Shown in pieces: positions 25,390-34,070 of a stretch of DNA of 64,000 nucleotides. The notes under the pieces were generated by a model, which was not told the origin of the DNA, searched no databases, and saw nothing but the letters and a program-made list of their open reading frames with translations. Numbering within the stretch: position 1 is the stretch's first letter; each line of letters opens with the position of its first letter. This DNA is from Flavobacterium endophyticum (lineage in GTDB: Bacteria; Bacteroidota; Bacteroidia; Flavobacteriales; Flavobacteriaceae), in assembly GCF_003634455.1 (NCBI RefSeq), contig NZ_RBLC01000004.1, positions 268,502 to 332,501 on the forward strand, given 5' to 3'. The translations under genes and the position numbers were made by a program.

Positions 25390-25791
25390 TTATCTGAGGC
25401 TGTACTGCGCTTGGCTTACCAAAGCTGTCCCCGTACTCGTGCTTTCTTTTTTTAAGACACCATCTACAAATACCTGCAGTTTCAAGGTCGAAGAAGCATT
25501 CGCTCCTACTGCATTTACGACAAAACTCGCTACTCTCGCATTGGCAGGTGCCGTAACTTCTGGGCTTGTCCATGCCAGTCCGCCCAGGCCCGTGACTGTC
25601 GTCAGGCTGGTATCATAACCGTATACGGATTGGTTGATGGAAGATCCTGCAGAAACTTCTGCCTTAAACACAAGCTTGTGTGAATTTCCTCCGTTGGCAT
25701 CATCGCCATCATCTTTGGAACAGCTCGTAATGGCGAAAGCCGAGAGTGCAAGAATAAGGAAGGTTGCAATTTTGTTTTTTTCTGTTTTCAT
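25390..25791 (-). CDS. Small lipoprotein of unknown function
   Basis: 133 residues with a lipoprotein signal peptide: a hydrophobic stretch at about 9-20 and the lipobox ITSC with Cys24, followed by the acidic SKDDGDD, an arrangement typical of surface-exposed Bacteroidota lipoproteins. The mature part is beta-rich (KLVFKAEVSAGSSI, STLKLQVFVDGVLKKE), suggesting a small immunoglobulin-like or jelly-roll domain. No family is recognised. The gene stands alone between an AraC gene and holA, all leftward. Confidence 0.75.
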   Translation of the reverse strand: MKTEKNKIATFLILALSAFAITSCSKDDGDDANGGNSHKLVFKAEVSAGSSINQSVYGYDTSLTTVTGLGGLAWTSPEVTAPANARVASFVVNAVGANASSTLKLQVFVDGVLKKESTSTGTALVSQAQYSLR

Positions 25792-25894
25792 ACATAAACG
25801 ATTTTAAAGATTAAGAATTTTTAATCTGGACCAGGCCAGAAATCTTTTCCAAAATTAAAATCGGGAATCCTAACAGAATTGTATCAGAACGACA

Positions 25895-26719
25895 TCACGC
25901 CATTGGGTCGGGGTAGATAAACGAAGCGCTCTCAGAGCCTAGGTTGGCCTGCCTCACAAAGTCATACGGAGAAAGGCCTGAGAATAATTTAAAATCTTTT
26001 ATAAAATGAGACTGGTCGGTATACTCCAAATCGTAAGCCACTTGCGTAAGATTGCCATATTGTACGGAAGAAATGGCCTGCAATGATTTCTCGAATTTGG
26101 CAATCCTTGCAAATTTTCGGGCAGACACGCCTACGTTTTGCTTGAACTTGCGCTGCAGCTGCCGTTCAGAAATATGATAGTGCGAGGCAATGGCCGCAAG
26201 GCTCTTTTCATTGTCCAACCGGTCGGCCCAATCGCCTTGAAAAAGGTTGTTGATAATCGTATCGCCTTTGGCTTGGGTTATCTTTTTATAAAAGTAGTGG
26301 CTGAGCAGGGCAACTCTTTCGAGATGGTCGTGAGCGTCTGTCAATAAGGCCGCGATTTCGGTCTTGTCCAGCAGTCCGATGTCGGGCATCTGGTCAGTAA
26401 GGTCTGCCGCATTGATTCCAAAGAAAGTATGCAGGGCATGAGGCTGAAAGCTTATTCCGAAATGCGAAAAACGGCTGTCCCAGAACGCATCGGTGGGCTG
26501 CGTATCGACACCGCTCAGGTAGCAGATGGGCTTGATGCAGCCATCGGCACCCTTGATGGGCGAAAACGAACGGATATCCTGAAAGATAAGACGGGGATAT
26601 CGGTCTGCAAAAGAACGGACGTGCAATACCTGCGTTTCTGAAGTACATACGTCGTAGCTCCAGAAATAACGTATCCAGTTTTTAAGGTCTGGATGTACAG
26701 CATATTGTTTATACGTCAT
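25895..26719 (-). CDS. AraC-family transcriptional regulator
   Basis: 274 residues. The N-terminal part (about 1-150) is a sensor domain like those in many Bacteroidota AraC proteins (starts with DLKNWIRYFWSYD, contains FGISFQPHALHTFFG). The C-terminal HTH_18 (about 168-262) has SLAAIASHYHISERQLQRKFKQ and LTQVAYDLEYTDQSHFIKDFK followed by GLSPYDFV, a typical AraC ending. It is separate in sequence from the other AraC gene at 10.9 kb. The targets and effector are unknown; it starts back-to-back with the HsdR-N-like gene, 79 bases apart, so that gene is one possible target. Confidence 0.9.
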   Translation of the reverse strand: MTYKQYAVHPDLKNWIRYFWSYDVCTSETQVLHVRSFADRYPRLIFQDIRSFSPIKGADGCIKPICYLSGVDTQPTDAFWDSRFSHFGISFQPHALHTFFGINAADLTDQMPDIGLLDKTEIAALLTDAHDHLERVALLSHYFYKKITQAKGDTIINNLFQGDWADRLDNEKSLAAIASHYHISERQLQRKFKQNVGVSARKFARIAKFEKSLQAISSVQYGNLTQVAYDLEYTDQSHFIKDFKLFSGLSPYDFVRQANLGSESASFIYPDPMA

Positions 26720-26798
26720 ACGCTTCCGATTTCATCAATTGCTTTTGCATCAAATATACAAACAGGAAACATACAAACAAATTTTGTTTCTTTGCAGC

Positions 26799-27245
26799 AT
26801 GCAGCAGCTCAATTTCAACACCTATGAATTCCGCTTCAAGAATACGGAAGGAAGGATTTCTATTTTCGACGAAATCCGCAGGAAATTTATTGTCCTGACG
26901 CCCGAAGAATGGGTCCGACAGAACGTAGTGCAATACCTGCTTCAAGAAAAGAAATACCCAAAGTCGTATATTAATGTAGAAAAGATCATCAAGCTGAACG
27001 GCTTGGTCAAGCGCTATGATATCGTTGTGTTTCAGCCCGACGGCAAGCTGTTTCTTTTGGTGGAATGCAAATCGACCGACATTATCATCAGCCAGGATAC
27101 TTTTGACCAGATTGCCCGCTACAATATGGCGCTCGAATCGGAATATTTAATGGTAACCAACGGCCTAAATCATTATTTTTGCCAGATGGATTATCACGAA
27201 GAAAAATACAACTTCTTAAAAGAACTTCCTGATTTCAGAACCTAG
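26799..27245 (+). CDS. HsdR N-terminal-like (PD-(D/E)XK nuclease fold) protein
   Basis: 148 residues from the ATG at 26799. It matches the type I restriction enzyme R-protein N-terminal domain family (HSDR_N_2), a PD-(D/E)XK nuclease fold. The visible catalytic pattern is YDIVVF with Asp, followed by LVECKS (Glu-x-Lys), then an IARYN helix. There is no helicase domain and no HsdM/HsdS gene nearby, so this is not a restriction system. Such single-domain proteins are a common stand-alone Bacteroidota family of unknown role, perhaps in DNA repair. It is followed after 23 bases by a glycosyltransferase gene. The start at 26739 is rejected because it overlaps the intergenic promoter area. Confidence 0.85.
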   Translation: MQQLNFNTYEFRFKNTEGRISIFDEIRRKFIVLTPEEWVRQNVVQYLLQEKKYPKSYINVEKIIKLNGLVKRYDIVVFQPDGKLFLLVECKSTDIIISQDTFDQIARYNMALESEYLMVTNGLNHYFCQMDYHEEKYNFLKELPDFRT

Positions 27246-27268
27246 CTCCAATCGAAAACCAACATCTG

Positions 27269-28255
27269 ATGAAAAAAACCGCCATCGTCATACTCAACTG
27301 GAACGGCCAGAAGCTGCTCGAAGAATTCCTACCTTCTGTGGTGCGATTTTCTTCGGAAGCGAACATCTATGTGGCCGACAATGCTTCGTCGGATACTTCG
27401 GTTGATTTTATCAAAAAGACATTTCCGTCGGTAAAAATCATACAGAACACCGAGAACTTCGGCTTTGCCAAGGGGTATAACCAAGCCTTGCGGTTTGTAG
27501 AAGAAGAATATTATGCTTTGGTCAATTCTGATATTGAAGTGACTGAAAACTGGCTCACGCCCATTATCGAGCTGTTTGACCAAGAACCTGAAACGGCTAT
27601 ACTGCAACCCAAAATACTAGACTATAAGAACAAGCAGTGGTTTGAATATGCTGGTGCCGGAGGCGGCTTTATCGACCAATATGCTTTTCCGTTCTGCCGC
27701 GGCAGGATTTTCCAGACTCTTGAAAAAGACAACGGACAGTATGATGATACTACAGACATCTTTTGGGCATCCGGAGCTTGCTTCTTTATCCGAAAAGAGG
27801 TTTACCGAAAGCTAGGCGGTTTTGACGAAGACTTTTTTGCGCATCAAGAAGAAATCGACCTTTGCTGGCGTGCCTTTAATCAAGGACTGAAAGTAAAATA
27901 CTGTGGAAAGTCTACAGTCTACCACGTTGGCGGGGCGACTCTCAAGGAGACCAATCCGCACAAGACTTTTCTCAATTTCCGCAATTCGCTGTGGATGATG
28001 CTAAAGAACCTTCCGAGAAAGCGATTGTTTCCGGTTCTTTTCATTCGGCTGTCGCAAGACGGGCTTGCCGGAATCAAGTTTGTGCTTGAAGGCAAGTTTG
28101 CGCACACTTGGGCGATCCTGCGCTCGCACTTTAGTTTTTATTTGAATTTATTTAAATTCTTAAACAAAAGAGAATCAAACCAATACGATAATTACTACAA
28201 AATAAAAAGCATTACCTACCGGTATTTTGTCAAGAAAGGCAAGGTTTTTGAATAA
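27269..28255 (+). CDS. Glycosyltransferase family 2 protein (WbbL-like)
   Basis: 328-residue GT-A glycosyltransferase that transfers sugar from a nucleotide donor to a glycan or lipid acceptor at the inner face of the membrane. The GT2 core is clear: AIVILNWNGQ at the start, VADNASSD, ENFGFAKGYNQAL, the NSDIEV metal-binding segment (about 90-95), and GACFFIRKEVYRKLGGFDEDFFAHQEEIDLCWR, whose ED acts as the likely catalytic base region. The C-terminal 80 residues are basic and amphipathic and could bind the membrane. This pattern fits rhamnosyltransferase-like WbbL proteins, but the sugar is uncertain. It probably shares an operon with the upstream nuclease-fold gene. Confidence 0.9.
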   Translation: MKKTAIVILNWNGQKLLEEFLPSVVRFSSEANIYVADNASSDTSVDFIKKTFPSVKIIQNTENFGFAKGYNQALRFVEEEYYALVNSDIEVTENWLTPIIELFDQEPETAILQPKILDYKNKQWFEYAGAGGGFIDQYAFPFCRGRIFQTLEKDNGQYDDTTDIFWASGACFFIRKEVYRKLGGFDEDFFAHQEEIDLCWRAFNQGLKVKYCGKSTVYHVGGATLKETNPHKTFLNFRNSLWMMLKNLPRKRLFPVLFIRLSQDGLAGIKFVLEGKFAHTWAILRSHFSFYLNLFKFLNKRESNQYDNYYKIKSITYRYFVKKGKVFE

Positions 28256-28285
28256 AATTTTAACAATAGTTTATAGATGTTAAAC

Positions 28286-28315
28286 TTGATACCCTAGTAT
28301 TAATCCTTAAATTTG
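28286..28315 (+). promoter_or_regulatory. Promoter of the OmpA-family lipoprotein gene
   Basis: TTG (28286-28288), 19-base spacer, TAAATTTG (28308-28315): a full Bacteroidota-type promoter, 23 bases before the ATG. Confidence 0.75.
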
Positions 28316-28338
28316 TTAAAATTTTAAAACCGAAACCT

Positions 28339-29175
28339 ATGAAAAAAGTCATTTTTATACTTTCGATTGCAGCATTTACGCTGACCTCGTGTGGTTCAAA
28401 AAAGAAAATTGCCGAACTAGAAGCAAAAAACAAAGAAATTCAAGACCTGCTGAACACTGCCACTGTGAAGCTGAACACTTGTTTGACAGAAAGAGAAGCT
28501 TTTGCCAACCAGCTTGAATTCTTGAAAAAGAACAATGCTGACCTGATCAACAATATGGGCAACTTGACTACCCTTTCTTCAAAAGGAGCAGAAAACCTTG
28601 AAAAATCATTAGAGAGCCTGAAAGAAAAAGACATCAAGATTACTCGTCTTCAAGACGCCTTGACCAAAAAAGACTCTGTTACATTGGCTTTGGTAACCAG
28701 CCTAAAAAGCTCAGTGGGTATCAGCGATCCGGATATCGAGATCAATGTTGAAAAAGGAGTTGTGTTCATCTCTATTGCAGACAAGCTTCTTTTCAAAAGC
28801 GGCAGCTACGTCGTGAGCGACAGAGCAAAAGAAATCTTGGCTAAAGTAGCGAAGGTAGTAAACAGCAAGCCAGACTTTGAATGTATGGTTGAAGGACACA
28901 CCGACAACGTTCCTTACAAATCAAATGGTGTCTTGTTAGACAACTGGGATTTGAGCGTGAAACGTTCTACGTCTATCATCCGCGTATTGCAAGAGCTGAA
29001 TGTAAATCCAAAACAGTTGATTGCAGCAGGAAGAAGCGAGTACATTCCGTTAGTAGACAACAACTCTGCTGAAAACAGATCAGTTAACAGAAGAACTAGA
29101 ATTGTGGTATTGCCAAAAATCGACCAGTTCTATGACATGATCGAAAAAGAAATGAAAAACTTGGCGAAGCAATAA
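28339..29175 (+). CDS. OmpA-family peptidoglycan-associated lipoprotein
   Basis: 278 residues. A lipoprotein signal ends in the lipobox LTSC (Cys18). Residues about 22-115 form a coiled coil (IAELEAKNKEIQDLL, LEKSLESLKEKDIKI). The C-terminal OmpA/MotB domain (about 135-270) binds peptidoglycan: FKSGSYVVSDRAKEIL, VEGHTDNVPY, DLSVKRSTSI, IAAGRSEYIP, and RRTRIVVLP. It probably ties the outer membrane to the cell wall. It has its own strong promoter and terminator, so it is monocistronic. Coiled-coil OmpA lipoproteins of this size are common in Flavobacteriia. Confidence 0.93.
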   Translation: MKKVIFILSIAAFTLTSCGSKKKIAELEAKNKEIQDLLNTATVKLNTCLTEREAFANQLEFLKKNNADLINNMGNLTTLSSKGAENLEKSLESLKEKDIKITRLQDALTKKDSVTLALVTSLKSSVGISDPDIEINVEKGVVFISIADKLLFKSGSYVVSDRAKEILAKVAKVVNSKPDFECMVEGHTDNVPYKSNGVLLDNWDLSVKRSTSIIRVLQELNVNPKQLIAAGRSEYIPLVDNNSAENRSVNRRTRIVVLPKIDQFYDMIEKEMKNLAKQ

Positions 29176-29199
29176 GCCGTCCAAAATAAGCAGTAAATG

Positions 29200-29227
29200 A
29201 AAAAGCAGGCCCGAAAGCCTGCTTTTT
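29200..29227 (+). terminator. Strong terminator after the OmpA lipoprotein gene
   Basis: AAAAAGCAGGC (29200-29210) and GCCTGCTTTTT (29217-29227) form a perfect 11-pair stem with loop CCGAAA. Confidence 0.92.
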
Positions 29228-29386
29228 ATGTATCCCTAACTTTTTTTATTAATAACCAATTAAATATTTAAATTAAGAATAGCATACGGTATAGATTGTT
29301 ATCACTAGTAGGAACTTCTTAATTGGTAGTGCTAAATTAGAATTAAATTATCACAAAAGCGAAAGTTTTGTCATAAAACTCGCATT

Positions 29387-30007
29387 TTATAAAAAATCAA
29401 TACTGCCTTTTCCTTCCCTTACGACTACGGGTTCGCTTCCCGACAAGTCAATTATCGTCGATGGCTGGTTGTCTCCATAGCCCCCGTCGATGACCACATC
29501 TACCAGATTCTGCCATTTCTCAAAGATCAGTTCCGGATCGGTAGTATACTCTATTACATCATCATCATCGTGGATGGACGTAGAAACGATAGGATTCCCA
29601 AGCTGTTTTACAATCTCCAAAGCAATCGAATTATCGGGTACACGAATACCTACTGTATTTTTTTTCTTGAACTCTTTTGGCAGGTTGTTGTTGCCCGGCA
29701 AGATAAACGTATACGGTCCAGGCAATGTCCTTTTTAGCAGCTTAAATGTAGACGTATCAATCTGCTTTACATAGTCTGAAATATTGCTCAGATCGTGGCA
29801 GACAAAAGAAAAGTTAGCCTTGTCGAGCTTTATGCCCTTGATTTTGGCGATACGCTCCAATGCTTTTGTATTCGTAATATCACAGCCAAGACCATAGACA
29901 GTGTCTGTAGGATAAATAACCAACCCTCCTTCTTTCAGCACTTTGACTACGCGGTCGATTTCTTTCTCGTTGGGATTCTGAGGGTATATTTTAATAAATT
30001 GTGCCAT
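29387..30007 (-). CDS. YrdC/Sua5 superfamily protein, YciO type
   Basis: 206-residue cytosolic protein of the YrdC fold. Its superfamily includes the threonylcarbamoyl-AMP synthases of tRNA t6A synthesis (TsaC/Sua5), and it will usually be named so. Its layout is closer to E. coli YciO: same length, an opening AQFIKIYPQNPNE like YciO's SQFFYIHPDNPQ, ANFSFVCHDLS like YciO's HNFTLMCRDLS, and the ending PVVVREGKGS. The nucleotide and threonine pocket region PTDTVYGLGCD (33-43) is intact. Whether it makes t6A is therefore uncertain; a second YrdC/Sua5 gene elsewhere would settle it. No neighbour shares a pathway. Confidence 0.85.
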   Translation of the reverse strand: MAQFIKIYPQNPNEKEIDRVVKVLKEGGLVIYPTDTVYGLGCDITNTKALERIAKIKGIKLDKANFSFVCHDLSNISDYVKQIDTSTFKLLKRTLPGPYTFILPGNNNLPKEFKKKNTVGIRVPDNSIALEIVKQLGNPIVSTSIHDDDDVIEYTTDPELIFEKWQNLVDVVIDGGYGDNQPSTIIDLSGSEPVVVREGKGSIDFL

Positions 30008-30055
30008 TTTTCTTAAAGTCTTTTGATTAAAGTTACGACAATTTTCCCAAACAAT

Positions 30056-32380
30056 TTAGGATAGGATATCCAGCTTGGCAAAACGCAGTAGCAATTTTTT
30101 GATGCCTCCAACCTCAAATTTAATTTCAGCCTTCTTATCGGCACCCGCTCCTTCGATATTGAGCACCTGCCCTTTTCCAAACCTTTCGTGCATGACAATA
30201 TTTCCCACATTCAGCTTGCTGTCTGAAACTGGAGCACCAGACGAAGCATTAGAAGAAACAGGCTTTAATCTTCGGATGCTGGAAGACGGTTCTTCTTCTC
30301 CGTACTTTTTAGGCGGCGTGCCGTTTGTAGGCTTTGCCAGTCGCAATTTGGACTTATCTACGTCTCCAAAAATATCCATATCAATCATCGGCTTGTAACG
30401 GTAGTTGCCTTCTGCCGGAGTCAGGTATTCTAGATATTCGCCATCGATTTCTTCAATAAATCGCGATGGTTCAGAATCGGTAAGTTTTCCCCAACGGTAG
30501 CGCGATTGTGCGTAGGTCAAATAAGCCTGATGTTCGGCACGTGTCAAGGCTACATAAAAAAGCCTTCGCTCCTCTTCCAGTTCGCTTCGGGTGCTCATAC
30601 TCATGGCGCTCGGAAACAAGTCTTCCTCCATCCCTACGACAAACACATACGGAAACTCCAGTCCTTTTGCCAAGTGGATGGTCATCAAGGCCACGCGGTC
30701 ATCATCGCCTGTATCTTTGTCCAAATCAGTAGCCAAAGCCACATCTTCTAAAAACTCAGACAAGGCGCCTCTTGCTCCGTCGATTTCTTTCTGTCCTTCG
30801 ATGAAATCCTTGATACCGTTTAAGAGCTCTTCTATATTTTCAAGGCGTGCGATTCCTTCCGGAGTACCGTCTTTTTTTAATTCTTGTATCAAGCCCGTCT
30901 TTTTGGTCACATGCTCTGCCAGATAAAAAGCGTCGTGGTTCTGGTCGATGACCTGAAAGCTTTTGATCATGGTGACGAAATCCTGCAGCCTCGATTTTGT
31001 TCCTGAATTCAGCTTCAGGTCAATCTTGTCGATATGCTCCATCACTTCAAAAATAGAGCGCTTGTAGTGGTTGGCCGCAATCGTCAGCTTTTCGACCGTA
31101 GTATCGCCGATGCCTCGTGCCGGATAATTGATAACGCGTATCAGCGCTTCTTCATCCTTTGGATTGATAATCAATCGCAGGTAGCAGAGAACATCCTTGA
31201 TTTCTTTCCTTTGATAGAACGACAAGCCGCCGTAGATTCGATACGGAATGTCACGCTTTCTCAAGGCATCTTCCATCGCACGCGACTGGGCGTTGGTTCT
31301 GTATAAGATGGCGAACTGTCCGTTCATCATCTGGAGCTGCATCTTCTTTTCAAAGATTTCGCTGGCCACAAATCGGCCCTCTTCACCATCGGTCAGGCTT
31401 CGGTGTACTTTTATCTTCGGACCGTCGGCATTTGCCGTCCAGACAATCTTGTCGAGCTTGGTCTTGTTTTTGTCGATGATCGAGTTGGCCGCTTCGACTA
31501 TATTTTTAGAAGAACGGTAATTCTGCTCCAGACGGTAGGTCTGTACGCCTTCATAATCTTTCTGGAAGTTCAAGATGTTATTGATGTTCGCTCCGCGGAA
31601 AGCATAAATACTCTGCGCATCGTCACCAACGACGCAGATATTTTGGAATTTGTCCGACAAAGCACGAACGATCAAATATTGCGAATGGTTGGTATCTTGG
31701 TACTCATCGACCAAGATATAGCGGAATCGGTCTTGGTATTTTGCCAACACATCCGGAAAACGGTTTAGCAGTTCGTTGGTCTTTAATAACAGATCGTCAA
31801 AATCCATCGCGCCTGCCTTAAAACAACGCTCTACATAGTTTTGGTAGATTTCTCCAAGACGCGGCTTTTTTGACATGGCATCCTGCTCCTGCAGGTCTGG
31901 ATTGTTGAAATAAGCCTTGACCGTAATCAAGCTGTTTTTATAGGAAGAAATACGCCCAAAGACCTGCTTTGGCTTATAGACGTCCTTATCCAATTGCATT
32001 TCCTTGATGATAGAGCCGATCAGTCGCACTGAATCCTGCGAGTCATAAATCGTAAAATTGGAAGGATAGCCTAGCTTGTCGGCTTCAGAGCGCAACATTC
32101 TTGCAAAAACCGAGTGGAAGGTTCCCATCCAAAGATTCTTCGCCTCGCTCGAACCTACGATATCTGAGATACGCTTTTTCATTTCACGGGCTGCCTTGTT
32201 CGTAAACGTCAAGGCAAGGATATTAAAGGCATCGACACCCTGATGCATCAGGTAGGCAATGCGTATGGTTAATACCCTGGTTTTTCCTGAGCCTGCTCCT
32301 GCAATAATAATCATTGGGCCGTCCTTTTGGAGAACAGGCGCCTGCTGGGCTTCATTAAGCTGGCTTATATACTGCTGCAT
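30056..32380 (-). CDS. UvrD/PcrA-type ATP-dependent 3'-5' DNA helicase
   Basis: 774-residue superfamily 1A helicase for nucleotide excision repair, mismatch repair and removal of RecA or stalled polymerase. Motifs in order: Q motif (LNEAQQAPV), Walker A GAGSGKT (28-34), LTFTNKAAREM (Ia), DEYQDT (225-230, Walker B), GDDAQSIYAFRGA (III), EQNYRSS (IV), LMTIHLAKGLEFPYVF (V), and EEERRLFYVALTRA (VI). The C-terminal end (about 730-774, HERFGKGQV and IKFEVGGIKKLL) is the Tudor-like domain by which PcrA/UvrD contact RNA polymerase. It is divergent from a DUF7935-like gene. The family call is sure; the choice of uvrD or pcrA name is left open. Confidence 0.95.
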   Translation of the reverse strand: MQQYISQLNEAQQAPVLQKDGPMIIIAGAGSGKTRVLTIRIAYLMHQGVDAFNILALTFTNKAAREMKKRISDIVGSSEAKNLWMGTFHSVFARMLRSEADKLGYPSNFTIYDSQDSVRLIGSIIKEMQLDKDVYKPKQVFGRISSYKNSLITVKAYFNNPDLQEQDAMSKKPRLGEIYQNYVERCFKAGAMDFDDLLLKTNELLNRFPDVLAKYQDRFRYILVDEYQDTNHSQYLIVRALSDKFQNICVVGDDAQSIYAFRGANINNILNFQKDYEGVQTYRLEQNYRSSKNIVEAANSIIDKNKTKLDKIVWTANADGPKIKVHRSLTDGEEGRFVASEIFEKKMQLQMMNGQFAILYRTNAQSRAMEDALRKRDIPYRIYGGLSFYQRKEIKDVLCYLRLIINPKDEEALIRVINYPARGIGDTTVEKLTIAANHYKRSIFEVMEHIDKIDLKLNSGTKSRLQDFVTMIKSFQVIDQNHDAFYLAEHVTKKTGLIQELKKDGTPEGIARLENIEELLNGIKDFIEGQKEIDGARGALSEFLEDVALATDLDKDTGDDDRVALMTIHLAKGLEFPYVFVVGMEEDLFPSAMSMSTRSELEEERRLFYVALTRAEHQAYLTYAQSRYRWGKLTDSEPSRFIEEIDGEYLEYLTPAEGNYRYKPMIDMDIFGDVDKSKLRLAKPTNGTPPKKYGEEEPSSSIRRLKPVSSNASSGAPVSDSKLNVGNIVMHERFGKGQVLNIEGAGADKKAEIKFEVGGIKKLLLRFAKLDILS

Positions 32381-32402
32381 TTTTTTTAGTTTCTTTTACT
32401 TG

Positions 32403-32410
32403 CAAAAATA
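32403..32410 (-). promoter_or_regulatory. Candidate -7 box for the UvrD/PcrA gene
   Basis: On the minus strand this reads TATTTTTG, matching TAnnTTTG, 22 bases before the ATG at 32380. No suitable TTG lies upstream. Confidence 0.45.
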
Positions 32411-32503
32411 AGGATTTAGATTGTAGAAAAATAATGGCGCCTATAAGAAATGGCTGCCGTTCTTATTTAGTTATAAACAATGAATTTTATGAAAAGAATG
32501 TCC

Positions 32504-32511
32504 TATTTTTG
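32504..32511 (+). promoter_or_regulatory. Candidate -7 box for the DUF7935-like gene
   Basis: TATTTTTG matches TAnnTTTG, 21 bases before the ATG at 32533. It excludes the longer open frame starting at 32434 as the likely start. Confidence 0.5.
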
Positions 32512-32532
32512 CGTTCTTTAAAAGCATATTCT

Positions 32533-33054
32533 ATGGATACTACAAAAATAATCGAGCTGTTGAGCTACACCCTTCCTGCCGTAATCACTGGAGGCGTAGC
32601 CTACTATTTTTTCAGCCTTCATACTAAAAACGAAGAAGGCCGCCGCAGGTACCTCATCCAGAAAGATGCGCAGAAAAGCGCGCTTCCTATCCGACTGCAG
32701 GCTTATGAAAGAATGGCTTTGTTTTTAGAAAGAATAAACCCTTCCAACCTTTTGATCCGCATTGCTCCTACTTCGAGCGACAAGATGGATTATCAGGATT
32801 TGGTCATTTCGCATATCGAAAACGAATTTGAACATAACCTTACGCAGCAGATTTATTTATCAGACGAATGCTGGACGATTATCACGACGGCTAAAAATGC
32901 TACGATACAGATGATCCGAAAAGCGGCCTTGAATCCTGCAACGGATACGGCAAATAAATTACGCGAAGCGGTCTTGAGCGAACTGTTGGAAAAACAATCG
33001 CCAAGCAACAATGCTTTGGCTTACATCAAAGACGAAGTCGGAGGACTTTGGTAG
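32533..33054 (+). CDS. Single-pass membrane protein of unknown function (DUF7935-like)
   Basis: 173 residues from the ATG at 32533. One membrane helix near the N-terminus (about 10-28, LPAVITGGVAYYFF) is followed by a basic charged region and an all-helical cytosolic domain (about 45-173) with PIRLQAYERMALFLERI, NEFEHNLTQQIYLSDECW and SNNALAYIKDEVGGLW. The sequence matches a conserved Bacteroidota family usually placed next to housekeeping genes and called DUF7935; I give that name from memory. Function unknown. It is flanked by a promoter-like box upstream and a terminator downstream. Confidence 0.8.
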   Translation: MDTTKIIELLSYTLPAVITGGVAYYFFSLHTKNEEGRRRYLIQKDAQKSALPIRLQAYERMALFLERINPSNLLIRIAPTSSDKMDYQDLVISHIENEFEHNLTQQIYLSDECWTIITTAKNATIQMIRKAALNPATDTANKLREAVLSELLEKQSPSNNALAYIKDEVGGLW

Positions 33055-33077
33055 ACTGTCAGTAATAAAATATAATG

Positions 33078-33103
33078 AAAGCTTCTTTACAGAGGCTTTT
33101 TTT
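33078..33103 (+). terminator. Terminator after the DUF7935-like gene
   Basis: AAAGCTTC (33078-33085) and GAGGCTTT (33092-33099) pair with one G-T and a six-base loop, then TTTT. It overlaps the stop codon region of the convergent patatin gene. Confidence 0.8.
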
Positions 33104-34004
33104 ATATCTGGATCTGGCTCATGTTTTCGCTCTTATTTTTAGCATAGTCATAGCCTTGATGCCACCAATCTAGCATGATTTTTTTATTAAAAACAAGCGG
33201 ATTGTCGGTCAATTTTGTCGGTGTGTAATAGAAATTGAGTTTTACATTCTTGGCTGCTGCTGCCAATCGACCGATAATAATATCTTTTCGTTCGACTTGG
33301 TCGATAATCGTTCCGAACAAATCGATTGTTAACGAGAAAGGATTTTTTCCGATGACTTTTTCAGCCGTATTGTGTTCGGTTTCCAAAACAATTACGTCTA
33401 CTTCTGTCGCCCCACGATTGATGGCTTCTTGTATCGGAATTACATTGGAGATACCGCCGTCGGCATATTCAAAATGGTCTTTGGTCACAAGGCTCATAAA
33501 AGGGATATAGTTGCAGGAAATCCAAATCCAATCACAGAAATCTTCATAACAGCAATCGAGGATGGATTTGTATTCTACGCAGTTCTTCGTGATGTTGGTA
33601 ACCGCTACTATAATCTCTTTGGAAGAGTTCCTGAGTTCGGCAAATTCTTCTTTTGAAAAATTATCTTCGATATAGTTTTTGAGGTTTTTGCTTTCGCCGA
33701 AAGTACGCTTCCCTTTCATGAATTGCATGATCACGTTAAAGTGATTGATGGTAATGACTTCCTGATTTTTCTTATGCTTGATGATAAAGGGATTGACGCT
33801 GAAAATTTTGTCCATATCCACGTTCGTATACAGCTTGAAAATTTTGTCTTCTTTATCCAAGGCCAGATGCGGAATCAAAAGGCTTCCTGTGGAAGACCCG
33901 ATAAACAAATCATAGCATATATTTTTTTCTTTGATAAGGTATTGGGCAACGCCGCCAGCAAATGCTCCTTTGCTCCCGCCGCCCGAAATAACTAATGCTC
34001 GCAT
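33102..34004 (-). CDS. Patatin-like phospholipase
   Basis: 300-residue lipid acyl hydrolase with a Ser-Asp dyad. The oxyanion hole GGGSKG (8-13), nucleophile elbow GSSTG with Ser38, and catalytic Asp182 in the DGG motif are all present. There is no signal peptide, so it is cytosolic or membrane-peripheral; bacterial patatins of this short type also lack a surface barrel domain. Likely activity is hydrolysis of membrane phospholipids. The frame starts with ATG at 34004 directly before the conserved LVISGGGSKG strand, supporting that start. It stands alone, converging on the DUF7935-like gene. Confidence 0.92.
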   Translation of the reverse strand: MRALVISGGGSKGAFAGGVAQYLIKEKNICYDLFIGSSTGSLLIPHLALDKEDKIFKLYTNVDMDKIFSVNPFIIKHKKNQEVITINHFNVIMQFMKGKRTFGESKNLKNYIEDNFSKEEFAELRNSSKEIIVAVTNITKNCVEYKSILDCCYEDFCDWIWISCNYIPFMSLVTKDHFEYADGGISNVIPIQEAINRGATEVDVIVLETEHNTAEKVIGKNPFSLTIDLFGTIIDQVERKDIIIGRLAAAAKNVKLNFYYTPTKLTDNPLVFNKKIMLDWWHQGYDYAKNKSENMSQIQI

Positions 34005-34070
34005 AAATGTGTGGTAATTTTTCTTTAAAAATAATGCTATTCTGCTGAACTAAGGACAACTTTAACAGTT

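Noticed and set aside
26799..27245. Restriction-modification system
   Set aside because: Only the HsdR N-terminal fold is present; there is no helicase, HsdM or HsdS gene, and this stand-alone family is common in Bacteroidota.
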